Source: Bradyrhizobium barranii subsp. barranii (GTDB taxonomy: Bacteria > Pseudomonadota > Alphaproteobacteria > Rhizobiales > Xanthobacteraceae). From it: a DNA stretch of 64,000 nt. Positions 16,675 to 24,154 of this stretch are shown one piece after another. A program made the position numbers and the translations under genes. The notes under the pieces were generated by a model. It was not told the origin of the DNA. It ran no database searches and saw nothing but the letters and a program-made list of their open reading frames with translations. Numbering within the stretch: the first letter of the stretch is position 1; every line of letters begins with the position of its first letter. Where the stretch lies: assembly GCF_017565645.3 (NCBI RefSeq), contig NZ_CP086136.1:5749501-5813500 (forward strand), read 5' to 3'.

Positions 16675-16872
16675 ATGCCGTGGCAGCCAATCGAAACCGA
16701 GCCGAAGAACTCTAGTCAGCGGCTGGTGTCAGTTGACCCGTCAGATCCTGAAGCCGCTCATCTCGTCACCCTCCTGCCCGACGGCACCCATTTCAACGGC
16801 GACGTGGTCATCGAGTCGATGATGGACGTCACGCCGACGCATTGGCATCCCGTTCCGGTTGACCCGAAATGA
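16675..16872 (+). CDS. DUF551-like small phage protein
   Basis: 65 residues with the DUF551 pattern: starts WQPIETEPKN and ends THWHPVPVDP, with beta strands between (RLVSV, HLVTLLPDG). The family is widespread in phages and its function is unknown. The ribosome-binding sequence lies within the antisense tRNA-Glu. It overlaps the next gene by four bases. Confidence 0.7.
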   Translation: MPWQPIETEPKNSSQRLVSVDPSDPEAAHLVTLLPDGTHFNGDVVIESMMDVTPTHWHPVPVDPK

Positions 16873-17306
16873 TGCTTGGCCCGGACGAGGAAGAAGGGCT
16901 GGTCCATCTTTCCGTTGGGCTTACGGTGGCCGTGGATCGCCTCGCGACGTGCTTCCGGCCCGACGGCACCAGCGAGGGCGACCTCTTCGGTTGGGCCTTC
17001 CGGCACCGGTTGTATGGCCCGGAGTGCGGCGTATATCATGGCCTCATCGATTGGACCGATTGGTATCTGGAGAGCGAAATTATGGAAGAGCACGCCCGCA
17101 AGCTTATCAAGATCATGAAGGACGCCGGCATCCAGCCGGGCAACATGATGATCTTCACCTCGATCGAGGAGATCTGGCTCCGGCCCGACGGCTCCGATCG
17201 CGAAGAGCTCATGCAAGGACTGCAATACGCGGGCGACAACGGCTGGGTCGAGGACGCTGGTGGTCGCAAGCTGCGGCTCACTGCGAAGGGCGCCGCCGCG
17301 GTTTGA
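16869..17306 (+). CDS. Phage hypothetical protein with C-terminal winged-helix-like segment
   Basis: 145 residues. RLATCFRPDGTSEGDLFGWAF precedes a basic helix region. The C-terminal part reads EELMQGLQYAGDNGWVEDAG then KLRLTAKGAAA, the usual winged-helix layout in which L-x-LTxKG ends the wing. DNA binding is possible but not shown. The start ATG at 16869 overlaps the preceding stop. Confidence 0.5.
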   Translation: MMLGPDEEEGLVHLSVGLTVAVDRLATCFRPDGTSEGDLFGWAFRHRLYGPECGVYHGLIDWTDWYLESEIMEEHARKLIKIMKDAGIQPGNMMIFTSIEEIWLRPDGSDREELMQGLQYAGDNGWVEDAGGRKLRLTAKGAAAV

Positions 17307-17360
17307 GGGCGCGGGCCGCCGGCATCGAAGCGGCTGCGCGGGACGACGAAGGGAGTCGAG

Positions 17361-17705
17361 ATGGATCACACCGTACCGCGCCGATGGATCGAGGAGGCTC
17401 GCCTGGGCCTCTTCAGGCCAAGCACCCAGAGCTTTCTCTGCACCGAGCCGCATAGTTTGGTCAGGCTCGACGAGATCGAACCGCCGAAACGCAACGAGAA
17501 CGTCGCACTTGATGCGAACGGCTTCGGCAAGGCGCGATCGATGTGGATCCTCGGCCGAATATACGATGCTGAGCCGCTTCCGCCGGTGCGCGTCGGACCG
17601 GGGCACAGCTTGCCTCACGTCCTGCGAGACGGCTTCCATCGCTATTACATCTCGCTTGCGCTTGGGTATTCGCACATCCCGGCCGAGGTCGAGACGTGGA
17701 CGTGA
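17361..17705 (+). CDS. ParB/Srx-like domain protein
   Basis: 114 residues. The C-terminal half, PLPPVRVGPG then RDGFHRYYISLALGYSHIPA, matches the ParB-type nuclease fold core (xxVxDGxHRxxAAxxLGxxxIPA). The N-terminal helix-rich part is unlike plasmid ParB. Phage proteins with this single domain are common and act as DNA-binding, nuclease or nucleotide-hydrolysing enzymes. The stop (17703-17705) directly abuts antisense tRNA-Gly. Confidence 0.6.
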   Translation: MDHTVPRRWIEEARLGLFRPSTQSFLCTEPHSLVRLDEIEPPKRNENVALDANGFGKARSMWILGRIYDAEPLPPVRVGPGHSLPHVLRDGFHRYYISLALGYSHIPAEVETWT

Positions 17706-17780
17706 TGGAGCGGGCGGCCGGAATCGAACCGAGCCTGGACGGCTTGGAAGGCCGTTGATCCACCAATGACCCACGCCCGC
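17706..17780 (-). tRNA. tRNA-Gly(TCC)
   Basis: 75 bases. The acceptor GCGGGCG pairs with CGCCCGC, followed by T73 and CCA. The anticodon stem ACGGC/GCCGT encloses CTTCCAA. It has zero spacing to the upstream stop codon (TGATGG) and lies 11 bases before the next plus-strand ATG. Confidence 0.9.
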
Positions 17781-17791
17781 AAGAGGTAGAA

Positions 17792-18061
17792 ATGATTTTT
17801 GGTAGCTATCCGTGCTGCAACGGCAGCCTGACGCTTTCGATGCCAGATCGCACGCCGGCGTATCTTTCCGAAGCCTGTCCTCACTGCGGCGCAGAGGTTT
17901 GGCACCGTCTCAGCCGTGTTGAGAGCATGTCGTGGACGGAGGCAGATTTTCTGAAGGAACGCGACGTCGACATCGAACAGAAAACGATCAGGGCCAAGCC
18001 CGGCACAGAGGCCGAACTCTTCGAGAAAGCAATTCAATTGCCACCTCAGACCACAACGTGA
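17792..18061 (+). CDS. Small zinc-ribbon phage protein
   Basis: 89 residues. PCCNGSLTLSMPD and ACPHCGAEVWHRLSR form a rubredoxin-like Cys set (CC...CxxC). The acidic helix after it (WTEADFLKERDVDIE) is typical of small phage proteins. Ribosome-binding AGAGG lies just outside the 5' end of antisense tRNA-Gly. The stop abuts antisense tRNA-Ser. Confidence 0.6.
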   Translation: MIFGSYPCCNGSLTLSMPDRTPAYLSEACPHCGAEVWHRLSRVESMSWTEADFLKERDVDIEQKTIRAKPGTEAELFEKAIQLPPQTTT

Positions 18062-18149
18062 TGGCGGAGAGACCGGGATTCGAACCCGGGAGACACAACG
18101 GTCTAACGCGTTAGCACCGCGCCGCCTTCAGCCGCTCGGCCACCTCTCC
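18062..18149 (-). tRNA. tRNA-Ser(GCT)
   Basis: 88-base class II tRNA. The acceptor GGAGAGG pairs with TCTCTCC, with G73 and CCA. The anticodon loop is GTGCTAA and the T arm is CCGGG/CCCGG. The long variable arm starts TAGACCG. Zero spacing to the stop of the upstream plus-strand gene. Confidence 0.92.
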
Positions 18150-18164
18150 GGAAAGGAAACGCTA

Positions 18165-18368
18165 ATGACAACACCCATGCGCCCCATCTCCGAGGCGATG
18201 CGGGAGAAAGTGAAGCAGTCCGCGGCGGACCTCGCTGAAGCATGGGCCAAGAGCGGCGACACACTTGAGCACTATGACAGGCGCGCGATGGACGAATTGC
18301 GCGACCTGATCGAGATCCGGATCATGGCAGTGCTCTCCTCGAAGCGCGGCGAAGGATTGCGCGCGTGA
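18165..18368 (+). CDS. Small helical phage protein
   Basis: 67 residues, MTTPMRPISEAMREKVKQSA..., a single long amphipathic helical arrangement. It lies between two antisense tRNA genes (Ser and Arg). The stop is two bases from tRNA-Arg. AAAGGAAA gives a ribosome-binding site. No family recognised. Confidence 0.5.
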   Translation: MTTPMRPISEAMREKVKQSAADLAEAWAKSGDTLEHYDRRAMDELRDLIEIRIMAVLSSKRGEGLRA

Positions 18369-18370
18369 AG

Positions 18371-18447
18371 TGGCGATCACGGCCGGACTCGAACCGGCAA
18401 CCTCCGGGATAGGAGCCCGGCGCTCTGTCCAGTTGAGCTACGCGACC
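18371..18447 (-). tRNA. tRNA-Arg(CCT)
   Basis: 77 bases. The acceptor GGTCGCG pairs with CGTGATC (with wobbles), followed by G73 and CCA. The anticodon stem CCGGG/CCCGG encloses CTCCTAT, reading AGG codons. The T arm is GCCGG/CCGGC. Two bases separate it from the preceding plus-strand stop. Confidence 0.88.
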
Positions 18448-18457
18448 AGGATAACGG

Positions 18458-18652
18458 ATGGGCAAGACCGACACCAAGCCAAAGACCGGAGACCCGCTGG
18501 GGCGAGAGCACCGCTGCACGGACTTCGACAATGACTGCAAGGATGTCCCTGGCGTTGCGCCGGACGGCTTCGTCAGATCCCACCTCACCTGCTGGCTTTA
18601 CGATCCCACACGCGGCTGGTGCCCATTCCTTCGCGATGATCATGTGCAATAG
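18458..18652 (+). CDS. Small Cys-containing phage protein
   Basis: 64 residues, MGKTDTKPKTGDPLGREHRC..., with Cys at about 20, 28, 46 and 55, possibly a metal site. The ribosome-binding sequence CAGGA is partly inside antisense tRNA-Arg. The next start (18636) lies inside its last codons. Confidence 0.5.
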   Translation: MGKTDTKPKTGDPLGREHRCTDFDNDCKDVPGVAPDGFVRSHLTCWLYDPTRGWCPFLRDDHVQ

Positions 18653-18781
18653 CTGCGAGCGATACGCCGAGCAGAGGGACCGCTACATGCGCCTCATGGA
18701 GCGTGCGGTTGAAGACGAGGATTCGGCACGGGCGCGCTACGCCCAGGCGCTGGACGATCTCGAAATCGCCGAGCAGGACTG
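18636..18781 (+). pseudogene. N-terminal part of a coiled-coil phage protein cut by the IS21-family element
   Basis: It starts MIMCNSCERYAEQRDRYMRL and continues as an acidic coiled coil (LDDLEIAEQDC) to the IS left end at 18782. Past the IS, the sequence from 21257 continues in the same frame as DNALEAYKACVGSRSE, which fits the same heptad style, so this is probably the other side of the broken gene. Confidence 0.55.
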
Positions 18782-18873
18782 TGTTTCGGCATGGAATAAG
18801 GACCCCGTATTCGGGGTAATCGGCATCCAATCGGGACCCCGGGACAAGGGTCCACAGTGGCTTCCATCAAGTC

Positions 18874-20391
18874 ATGGAAGCCGAGGTTGGGATGCTGGTG
18901 GTGGAGACGATTGCGAAGATCCGTCGCGCTTATTTTGTTCATGGTCAGCCGATCAAGGCGATCTGCCGGGAGCTTGGCGTATCGCGCAAGGTGGTCCGCA
19001 AGGTCATCCGCTCGGAGGCGACGGAGTTCCGGTACGAGCGAGAGACGCAGCCGCTTCCGAAGATGGGCCCGTGGAGTGCCGAGCTTGACCGGTTGCTGGC
19101 GGCGAACGAGAGCAAGACGACGCGCGAACGGCTGACGCTGATTCGCTTGTTCGAAGAGCTTCGCGGCCTCGGATATGCCGGCGGCTACGACGCGGTTCGT
19201 CGCTATGCGCGGCGGTGGAGCCGAGAGCGTGGCGCCTCGACGACCTCAGCTTATGTGCCGTTGAGCTTTGCGCCCGGCGAAGCCTACCAGTTTGATTGGA
19301 GCCACGAAGTCGTCCTGTTGAGCGGAACCACGGTGGTCGTGAAGGCGGCGCATGTCCGGCTTTGCCACAGTCGGATGCTGTTTGTTCGGGCCTATCCGCG
19401 CGAGACGCAGGAGATGGTGTTTGACGCCCACGACCGGGCGTTCGCACTGTTCAAGGGGACTTGCCGGCGCGGCATCTACGACAACATGAAGACGGCGGTG
19501 GAGACGATCTTTGTCGGCAAAGGCCGCCTCTACAATCAGCGCTTCCTGCAGATGTGTAGCCATTATCTGGTCGATCCGGTTGCCTGCACGCCAGCGTCGG
19601 GCTGGGAGAAGGGACAGGTCGAGAACCAGGTCGGGTTGGTCCGCGAACGCTTTTTCACCCCGCGACTGCGCTTCAAGACATTGGACGAGCTGAACGCCTG
19701 GTTGCTCGATAAATGTATCGCCTACGCCAAGGCGCATCGGCATCCAGAGTTCGCCGACCGGACTGTCTGGGAGATCTTCGAGGCCGAGCGACCCAATCTC
19801 GTGCCTTATGCAGGTCGGTTCGATGGCTTCCATGCCGTCCCGGCCTCGGTCTCCAAGACCTGCCTGGTGCGCTTCGACAACAACAAGTACTCGGTTGCGG
19901 CAAGCGCGGTCGGGCGGCCCATTGAGGTCCAGGCTTATGCGGACCGCATCGTGATCCGCCAGGACGGCCGGGTCGTTGCCGAACATCCGCGATCATTCGG
20001 TCGCGGCGAGACGGTCTACGACCCTTGGCACTATGTGCCCGTGCTTGTGCGCAAGCCCGGTGCCTTGCGTAATGGCGCTCCCTTCAAGGACTGGGTGCTG
20101 CCCGCAGCGATTGAGCGTGTACGGCGCAAACTCGCCGGTGCCGACGATGGCAATCGACAGATGGTCGATATCCTCAATGCGGTGCTGACAGACGGATTGC
20201 CCGCGGTGGAAGCCGCCTGCGCCGAGGCGGTCGCTCATGGCGTTCATTCCGCCGATGTCGTGCTCAACATCCTGGCTCGTCAACGTGAACCTGCCCCACC
20301 GGCCAACATCATGACGCCGGCCGCCTTGACGCTTCGCCATGCGCCGATCGCCGATTGTGCCCGCTACGACAACCTCCGGAGGACAAACTGA
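18874..20391 (+). CDS. istA: IS21 transposase IstA
   Basis: 505 residues. The N-terminal helix-turn-helix (about 20-45, [18 protein letters not shown]) precedes an rve/DDE integrase core: FDWSHEVV (first Asp, about 140), YDNMKTAV (second Asp, about 208) and [12 protein letters not shown] (Glu, about 247). The C-terminal beta domain is of IstA type. It catalyses strand transfer of the IS and works with IstB. The downstream istB start overlaps its stop (TGATG). Confidence 0.93.
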   Translation: MEAEVGMLVVETIAKIRRAYFVHGQPIKAICRELGVSRKVVRKVIRSEATEFRYERETQPLPKMGPWSAELDRLLAANESKTTRERLTLIRLFEELRGLGYAGGYDAVRRYARRWSRERGASTTSAYVPLSFAPGEAYQFDWSHEVVLLSGTTVVVKAAHVRLCHSRMLFVRAYPRETQEMVFDAHDRAFALFKGTCRRGIYDNMKTAVETIFVGKGRLYNQRFLQMCSHYLVDPVACTPASGWEKGQVENQVGLVRERFFTPRLRFKTLDELNAWLLDKCIAYAKAHRHPEFADRTVWEIFEAERPNLVPYAGRFDGFHAVPASVSKTCLVRFDNNKYSVAASAVGRPIEVQAYADRIVIRQDGRVVAEHPRSFGRGETVYDPWHYVPVLVRKPGALRNGAPFKDWVLPAAIERVRRKLAGADDGNRQMVDILNAVLTDGLPAVEAACAEAVAHGVHSADVVLNILARQREPAPPANIMTPAALTLRHAPIADCARYDNLRRTN

Positions 20392-21254
20392 TGGAACGAA
20401 CCCAAATCTTCGATCTCATGGGCGAGCTTAAGCTCTACGGCATGAAGGCCGCCTTCGACGAGATCATGGCGACCGCCGTCAAACGCCAGCACGAACCCCA
20501 GCGCATCGTCGGCGATCTGCTCTCCGCCGAGATCAACGAGAAGCAGGCCCGCTCGATCAAATACCAGCTCACCATCGCCAAGTTGCCGCTTGCAAAGGAC
20601 ATCGCAGACTTCCAGTTCGACGCCACGCCGATCAACCAGACGCTTGTCAATGATCTCGCCGGCGGCGGCTTCATCGCCCAGCAACGCAACGTCGTCCTGG
20701 TCGGTGGAACGGGCACCGGCAAGACCCATCTGGCCATCGCTATCGCGCGAAGCTGCATCCGATCCGGCGCCCGTGGCCGCTTCTATAACGTGGTCGACCT
20801 CGTCAACCGCCTCGAGACCGAGACCCGCAACGGGCGACAGGGCCGGCTTGCCGAGCACCTAACCCGCATGGACTTCATTGTCCTGGACGAGCTCGGATAT
20901 TTGCCCTTTGCCCAGTCCGGCGGTCAGCTTCTCTTCCACCTCGTCAGCCGGCTTTATGAGCGCGCCTCCGTCCTCGTCACCACCAATCTGGCATTCGGCG
21001 AGTGGCCGAGCGTGTTCGGCGATGCCAAGATGACGACCGCGCTGCTCGACCGGCTGACTCATCACTGCGACATCGTCGAGACCGGTAACGACAGCTGGCG
21101 CTTTAAAAGCCGCGACGACGATCAAACAACCCGCGCTCGCGCCGTCTCCGCAACCCCGGCCAGCTCCGACGCCGCGAGCGCTACCATCAAGACTCGCCGA
21201 TCAAAGGGGTCCCCTTTGGACGCCGATCGGGGGTCCCAGTCCAACGCCGATTGA
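20391..21254 (+). CDS. istB: IS21 helper ATPase IstB
   Basis: 287 residues. A DnaC/IstB-type AAA+ ATPase with Walker [10 protein letters not shown] (about 104-112), Walker [15 protein letters not shown] and sensor motif [12 protein letters not shown]. It assists IstA with target selection. The C-terminal 35 residues are Ser/Ala/Arg-rich and reach the right IS end. The start overlaps the istA stop by one base. Confidence 0.93.
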   Translation: MERTQIFDLMGELKLYGMKAAFDEIMATAVKRQHEPQRIVGDLLSAEINEKQARSIKYQLTIAKLPLAKDIADFQFDATPINQTLVNDLAGGGFIAQQRNVVLVGGTGTGKTHLAIAIARSCIRSGARGRFYNVVDLVNRLETETRNGRQGRLAEHLTRMDFIVLDELGYLPFAQSGGQLLFHLVSRLYERASVLVTTNLAFGEWPSVFGDAKMTTALLDRLTHHCDIVETGNDSWRFKSRDDDQTTRARAVSATPASSDAASATIKTRRSKGSPLDADRGSQSNAD

Positions 21255-21329
21255 CACGATAACGCCCTCGAAGCGTATAAGGCCTGCGTCGGGAGCAGGA
21301 GTGAGATAGGATTTACCTTTGTTGGAAGT

Positions 21330-21917
21330 GTGATCGATACCGATCCGATTTTTCTTAGCATCGACTGGACGCCGCGAGATCGTCCGAACGATGCTAAGTC
21401 CGACCTGTTTGTGAAGCTGACACAAGGGACCATCGAGGAAAGCGGCACTAGAGAATTCCGCAGCGAAATCCAAGACCGGAAGTCGGCATACGTGACAATC
21501 AAACGCGATCCGTTCCAAAGGACGCAGATTCTCATTCGCGTAAACGACAAGAATCTACAAGTCCAAATTCCTGCGCGCTCAAGAATGAAGCTTGTAAAAA
21601 ATATCTTGAGCTCAATGGATCCGCCGGGCGTCTCGTACGGTACGGGGACCGTCGAAACCTCGGGCAATATCGGCGGACCGGTTTGTGTTAGAATCCCAAA
21701 CGATGCACAGGACAAATTCATCATCCCGGAGTCGTTCAAGATCATCAGTTATCGGGATCAGCGGCAGCGCGTCACTCGCAATGACCGGATGACTGTGTCG
21801 AACGAACGTGAAGTCTGCGCGCAAATCGACGTGGTCTTTGACACGGTTTTCAAGAGTTACGCGTACATGGACATCCGTGGAACGGCCGAAGTCATGATGG
21901 CTGTCCCGAACAACTAA
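21330..21917 (+). CDS. Phage-region hypothetical protein, lower GC
   Basis: 195 residues with a GTG start at 21330, chosen because the frame is open upstream into the IS. It is beta-rich with many charged residues (LTQGTIEESGTREFRSEIQD, VCVRIPNDAQDKFIIPESF). It is more AT-rich than the surrounding prophage, suggesting separate acquisition. It could be the C-terminal part of the gene cut by the IS, since the frames join, but the change in composition argues against a single protein. Function unknown. Confidence 0.5.
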   Translation: MIDTDPIFLSIDWTPRDRPNDAKSDLFVKLTQGTIEESGTREFRSEIQDRKSAYVTIKRDPFQRTQILIRVNDKNLQVQIPARSRMKLVKNILSSMDPPGVSYGTGTVETSGNIGGPVCVRIPNDAQDKFIIPESFKIISYRDQRQRVTRNDRMTVSNEREVCAQIDVVFDTVFKSYAYMDIRGTAEVMMAVPNN

Positions 21918-21957
21918 AGCCTCGTGCGGAAGTTGGCTATCCGGCTTCCGCACTACT

Positions 21958-22032
21958 TGGCGCCCATGACGAGGATCGAACTCGCCTTCCCGGATCGACA
22001 GTCCGGTCCCTTCTCCAGATGGGGACATGGGC
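21958..22032 (-). tRNA. tRNA-Asp(GTC)
   Basis: 75 bases. The acceptor GCCCATG/CATGGGC is perfect, with G73 and CCA. The anticodon stem CCGGA/TCCGG encloses CTGTCGA. The T arm is CGAG/CTCG around TTCGATC. It lies antisense to plus-strand genes, 40 bases after the stop at 21917. Confidence 0.9.
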
Positions 22033-22154
22033 AGTTGGTACACTCAAGCAGTCGACAATGCTGCATCGCGCATTGGTTGTATTTTTTTGTGATTCGACGC
22101 CATGCGCTACCGGTGATCAGCTATCCGCTTTCATAAGCGTGAAGGGAGGTAAAC

Positions 22155-22448
22155 GTGAAGATCTTATTATCTGTTGCTGTCCTCTCGATTGCCTGCACCT
22201 CTGCGATCGCCGCGGAAGGCGAAAAACTCGCGTTACTCATTCCAAATCCTGAAGCATCCAAGTCACCGCCAATTAGCGAACGGGTGAAACTTAAGCGGCG
22301 GGAGTTTTGCGTATCTTGCGCAACAGGCCGGCCTTTTAAGTGCGCCGTGAAAGCTTGGAGTGTCGAGATCGGGCGTGTCGAGTGTGGCGTCGCTAATCCG
22401 AGCTGCAGCATAACCGGGTATGATCCGCAAAAGTGCGGCGGCGGTTAA
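22155..22448 (+). CDS. Small secreted Cys-rich protein
   Basis: 97 residues. MKILLSVAVLSIACTSAIAA is a clean signal peptide, with cleavage after AIAA. The mature part has CVSCATGRPFKCAV, CGVANPSC and a C-terminal CGG, six cysteines in a short domain, suggesting disulfides in the periplasm. GGGAGG precedes the start. It lies between antisense tRNA-Asp and tRNA-Leu genes. Possible lysogenic-conversion protein; function not recognised. Confidence 0.6.
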   Translation: MKILLSVAVLSIACTSAIAAEGEKLALLIPNPEASKSPPISERVKLKRREFCVSCATGRPFKCAVKAWSVEIGRVECGVANPSCSITGYDPQKCGGG

Positions 22449-22465
22449 TCGCAGCTTCGCAGGAT

Positions 22466-22548
22466 TGGTGCGGCAGCCGAGAATCGAACTCGGATGCACA
22501 GGGCGCGCGCCCCTCAAGCGCGTGCGTCTACCGTTTCGCCACGGCCGC
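22466..22548 (-). tRNA. tRNA-Leu(GAG)
   Basis: 83-base class II tRNA. The acceptor GCGGCCG pairs with CTGCCGC (one mismatch), followed by A73 and CCA. The Leu-type D arm reads TGGCGAAACGGTAGACGC. The anticodon stem CGCGC/GCGCG encloses TTGAGGG, and the T arm is CCGAG/CTCGG. Confidence 0.85.
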
Positions 22549-22654
22549 GATCTGGTGCCCCATGAGTTCTCAATCGACTGATTACCGGCCGGCGCACCGT
22601 CGCGTTCGATGGATAGGCGTGCAGTGACGCCTCGTTTTACGTCTGGGTCTCATG

Positions 22655-22755
22655 GGCACGGCAGTGACGGAGTTGAACCGTCGTCATCAGGTGGTGTTTT
22701 GCCGCCGATCTTGCGGCTCCGCCGTCCTGGCGCTCTAGCGTTGAGCTATCCGCCG
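22655..22755 (-). tRNA. Aberrant tRNA-like gene with expanded anticodon region
   Basis: The D arm (TAGCTCAACGCTAGAGC), T arm (GACGG, TTCAACT, CCGTC) and an acceptor stem (CGGCGGA with ACTGCCG, one mismatch) are all present. About 48 bases lie between the D and T stems instead of about 23. CCAGG and CCTGA could close an anticodon stem around a 34-base loop, inside which GCCGC-AAGATCG-GCGGC forms a perfect hairpin. CCA is not cleanly encoded. It may be a pseudo-tRNA, an inserted anticodon arm or an unusual functional RNA. Confidence 0.5.
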
Positions 22756-22762
22756 AGAGGGT

Positions 22763-22786
22763 GAAATTGCGAAGTTGCGCAATTTC
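22763..22786. promoter_or_regulatory. 9-bp inverted repeat between two antisense tRNA genes
   Basis: GAAATTGCG (22763-22771) and CGCAATTTC (22778-22786) are exact inverted copies around six bases. It lies between the aberrant tRNA and tRNA-Val. There is no T-run on either side, so an operator or processing hairpin fits better than a terminator. Confidence 0.45.
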
Positions 22787-22828
22787 GCAAAGTGGTGGGC
22801 CACCGCGGGCTCATGTGAATCCCCTTTC

Positions 22829-22904
22829 TGGTACTCCCGGCTCGGATCGAACGAGCGCATGTCGGCGTGTAGGGCCGATGCCTTAACCGCTTGGCGACGG
22901 GAGC
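22829..22904 (-). tRNA. tRNA-Val(TAC) with C33
   Basis: 76 bases. The acceptor GCTCCCG pairs with CGGGAGT (one G-U), with A73 and CCA. The perfect anticodon stem TCGGC/GCCGA encloses CCTACAC, giving anticodon TAC but C instead of U at position 33. The T stem is GCTCG/CGAGC. It is the second tRNA of the array lacking U33. Confidence 0.8.
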
Positions 22905-23022
22905 GCGACTTCCGCTTTTTCTGGTCCGGCAACGCTTTCCTTGAAGGCGGCCGAAAATATTTGATCGAGACCTTTCCGGTTCGGCCGTCCTGGCGCGATT
23001 ACCCTATAGGAGGACCGAAGCC

Positions 23023-23344
23023 ATGATCGACGAAGACGACGATCTCGACTGGGATCTGTGGATGGAAATGACGGACGCCGAGCATGACGCCATCCTGGCG
23101 CGCGAGACACGCCGTTACAACGAATGGTGGGACAGCCTGACGCCGCTCCAGCAGTATCGCAGCAGCCGGCGCGGCGCGGCGCGGCGCGCTGGAAGGATGC
23201 CTGACGTGGCGAAAGTCAATCGCGTGGATGGGCGCGGCCAACGAGCCAGGCGGGTTCTTCGACGAGCAGTTGCGCAACCGCCAGAAGCGACTCGTCAAGC
23301 TGCGGATCTGGCGAACGACCGGCGTCTATCCAGGCTCGGCATGA
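23023..23344 (+). pseudogene. Acidic phage protein frame-shifted in a (GGCGC)4 tract
   Basis: It starts MIDEDDDLDWDLWMEMTDAE and continues RRYNEWWDSLTPLQQYR. Past the pentamer repeat at 23168-23187, the next frame carries the expected C-terminus (GFFDEQLRNRQKRLVKLRIW then TTGVYPGSA) to a TGA at 23342-23344. A fifth repeat copy would restore one frame. The reading frame used at the N-terminus otherwise runs through two antisense tRNA genes. The restored stop abuts tRNA-Leu(CAA) exactly. Confidence 0.65.
23168..23187. repeat. Pentanucleotide tract (GGCGC)4 inside a coding gene
   Basis: Four perfect copies of GGCGC. Because five is not a multiple of three, loss or gain of one copy changes the frame of the host gene. 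This is the arrangement of slipped-strand variable tracts. With four copies the gene is out of frame. Confidence 0.85.
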
Positions 23345-23423
23345 TGGTGCCCCGAGCAGGACTCGAACCTGCAAGGAAGCTGCTTTTGAGGCAGCGGCGT
23401 CTACCGAGTTCCGCCACCGGGGC
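23345..23423 (-). tRNA. tRNA-Leu(CAA), short variable region
   Basis: 79 bases. The acceptor GCCCCGG pairs with TCGGGGC, with A73 and CCA. The Leu-type D arm is TGGCGGAACTCGGTAGACGC. The anticodon stem GCTGC/GCAGC encloses CTCAAAA, and the T arm is GCAGG/CCTGC. The variable region is only about six bases, short for a class II tRNA. Its 3' end abuts the restored stop codon of the gene upstream. Confidence 0.85.
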
Positions 23424-23425
23424 AA

Positions 23426-23508
23426 TGGTGCGCGCGGAGGGAGTCGAACCCACACGCCGAAGCGCCGGAACCTAAATCCGGTGCGTCTACCAGTTTCGCC
23501 ACGCGCGC
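23426..23508 (-). tRNA. tRNA-Leu(TAG)
   Basis: 83-base class II tRNA. The acceptor GCGCGCG/CCGCGCGC pairs over seven bases, with A73 and CCA. The anticodon stem CCGGA/TCCGG encloses TTTAGGT, and the variable arm is CGC-TTCG-GCG type. It is only two bases from tRNA-Leu(CAA), implying a shared transcript. Confidence 0.9.
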
Positions 23509-23670
23509 ATTGTGGATCTCGCAAAATAGAGAGCGGCCTGGGCTACCTTCGACTGGAACGGCGTGCTCGTGCCCACCAATATCCGCGTCGATGCCTAGGT
23601 CACACCGCCGCTCTACACCGCGAAGCCGCCGATCATCCTGTCGGCCGCCGACAAGGACGCAACAAATCGC

Positions 23671-23805
23671 TTACATCCGGATCTCGCGCGCCTCGCCTTT
23701 CACGGTGCGTTCTTGCGCGCGAAATCCGTGCTGGCGGCTGAGAATTGCGATCGGCGCCGGTGTCACTTTGTAGATCTCACAGAAGGACGAGACCTCGCGG
23801 AGCAT
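23671..23805 (-). CDS. Possible small minus-strand protein or C-terminal remnant
   Basis: 44 residues from ATG 23805, MLREVSSFCEIYKVTPAPIA then ILSRQHGFRAQERTVKGEAR. The sequence is protein-like, with a possible DNA-binding helix, but short and without a strong ribosome-binding site. It lies in an otherwise gene-poor stretch (23509-24005) where no convincing plus-strand gene was found. It could be a decayed fragment. Confidence 0.3.
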   Translation of the reverse strand: MLREVSSFCEIYKVTPAPIAILSRQHGFRAQERTVKGEAREIRM

Positions 23806-24005
23806 CGTCGTGTTGTGCGAAGGCCCCCGCTCGTCGCGTTTAACTCGTTGAAATCCACGGGTTGGACGGTCACGTCCTCGTGTTATGCGGGAAATGGGGT
23901 GACTCCCGTACAGGAACGGATGCCTCACTGCAGCCGCAGTGGTACCATCATGTCTGTAACTAGCCATGCCGATGGCGAGATTTCGGTAGGAGAAAGGAGG
24001 GAAGC

Positions 24006-24131
24006 ATGTCCGCCGACGAAGTGCGACTGACTATCGGACCAATCGGCATGACCGGTAGAATCGGTCACGCCGTCTTGGTGCTGGTCATCGTGCTGGCGTG
24101 GATCACCGTGATCCAGCCCTACGTGTTCTAA
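24006..24131 (+). CDS. 41-residue single-transmembrane protein
   Basis: MSADEVRLTIGPIGMTGRIG is followed by a hydrophobic segment (AVLVLVIVLAWITVI) and a short PYVF tail. A strong ribosome-binding sequence (AAAGGAGGG) lies six bases upstream. A stable hairpin follows the stop. The good translation signals in a gene-poor region make it likely real. Membrane microprotein of unknown role. Confidence 0.55.
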   Translation: MSADEVRLTIGPIGMTGRIGHAVLVLVIVLAWITVIQPYVF

Positions 24132-24154
24132 AACACGTTCCGACAACTGAGGCG

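Larger units (their letters stand above)
18782..21256 (+). mobile_element. IS21-family insertion sequence (istA/istB)
   Basis: 2475 bases. The left end is TGTTTCGGCATGG and the right end reads, reversed, TGTCAATCGGCGTTGG, related termini starting TGT and followed by GGACCCC-type internal repeats (18800, 18833 and around 21210-21235). It contains istA and istB overlapping by one base. Flanks are GACTG on the left and CGATA on the right, so no target duplication is seen. It interrupts a small phage gene. Confidence 0.85.

Noticed and set aside
22655..22755. Selenocysteine tRNA
   Set aside because: The length of about 100 bases fits, but no TCA anticodon loop, no 8-bp acceptor and no long variable arm of the tRNA-Sec type were found.
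22775..23026. An 83-residue plus-strand frame over tRNA-Val
   Set aside because: It is the complement of a tRNA gene plus flanks; no ribosome-binding site or domain.
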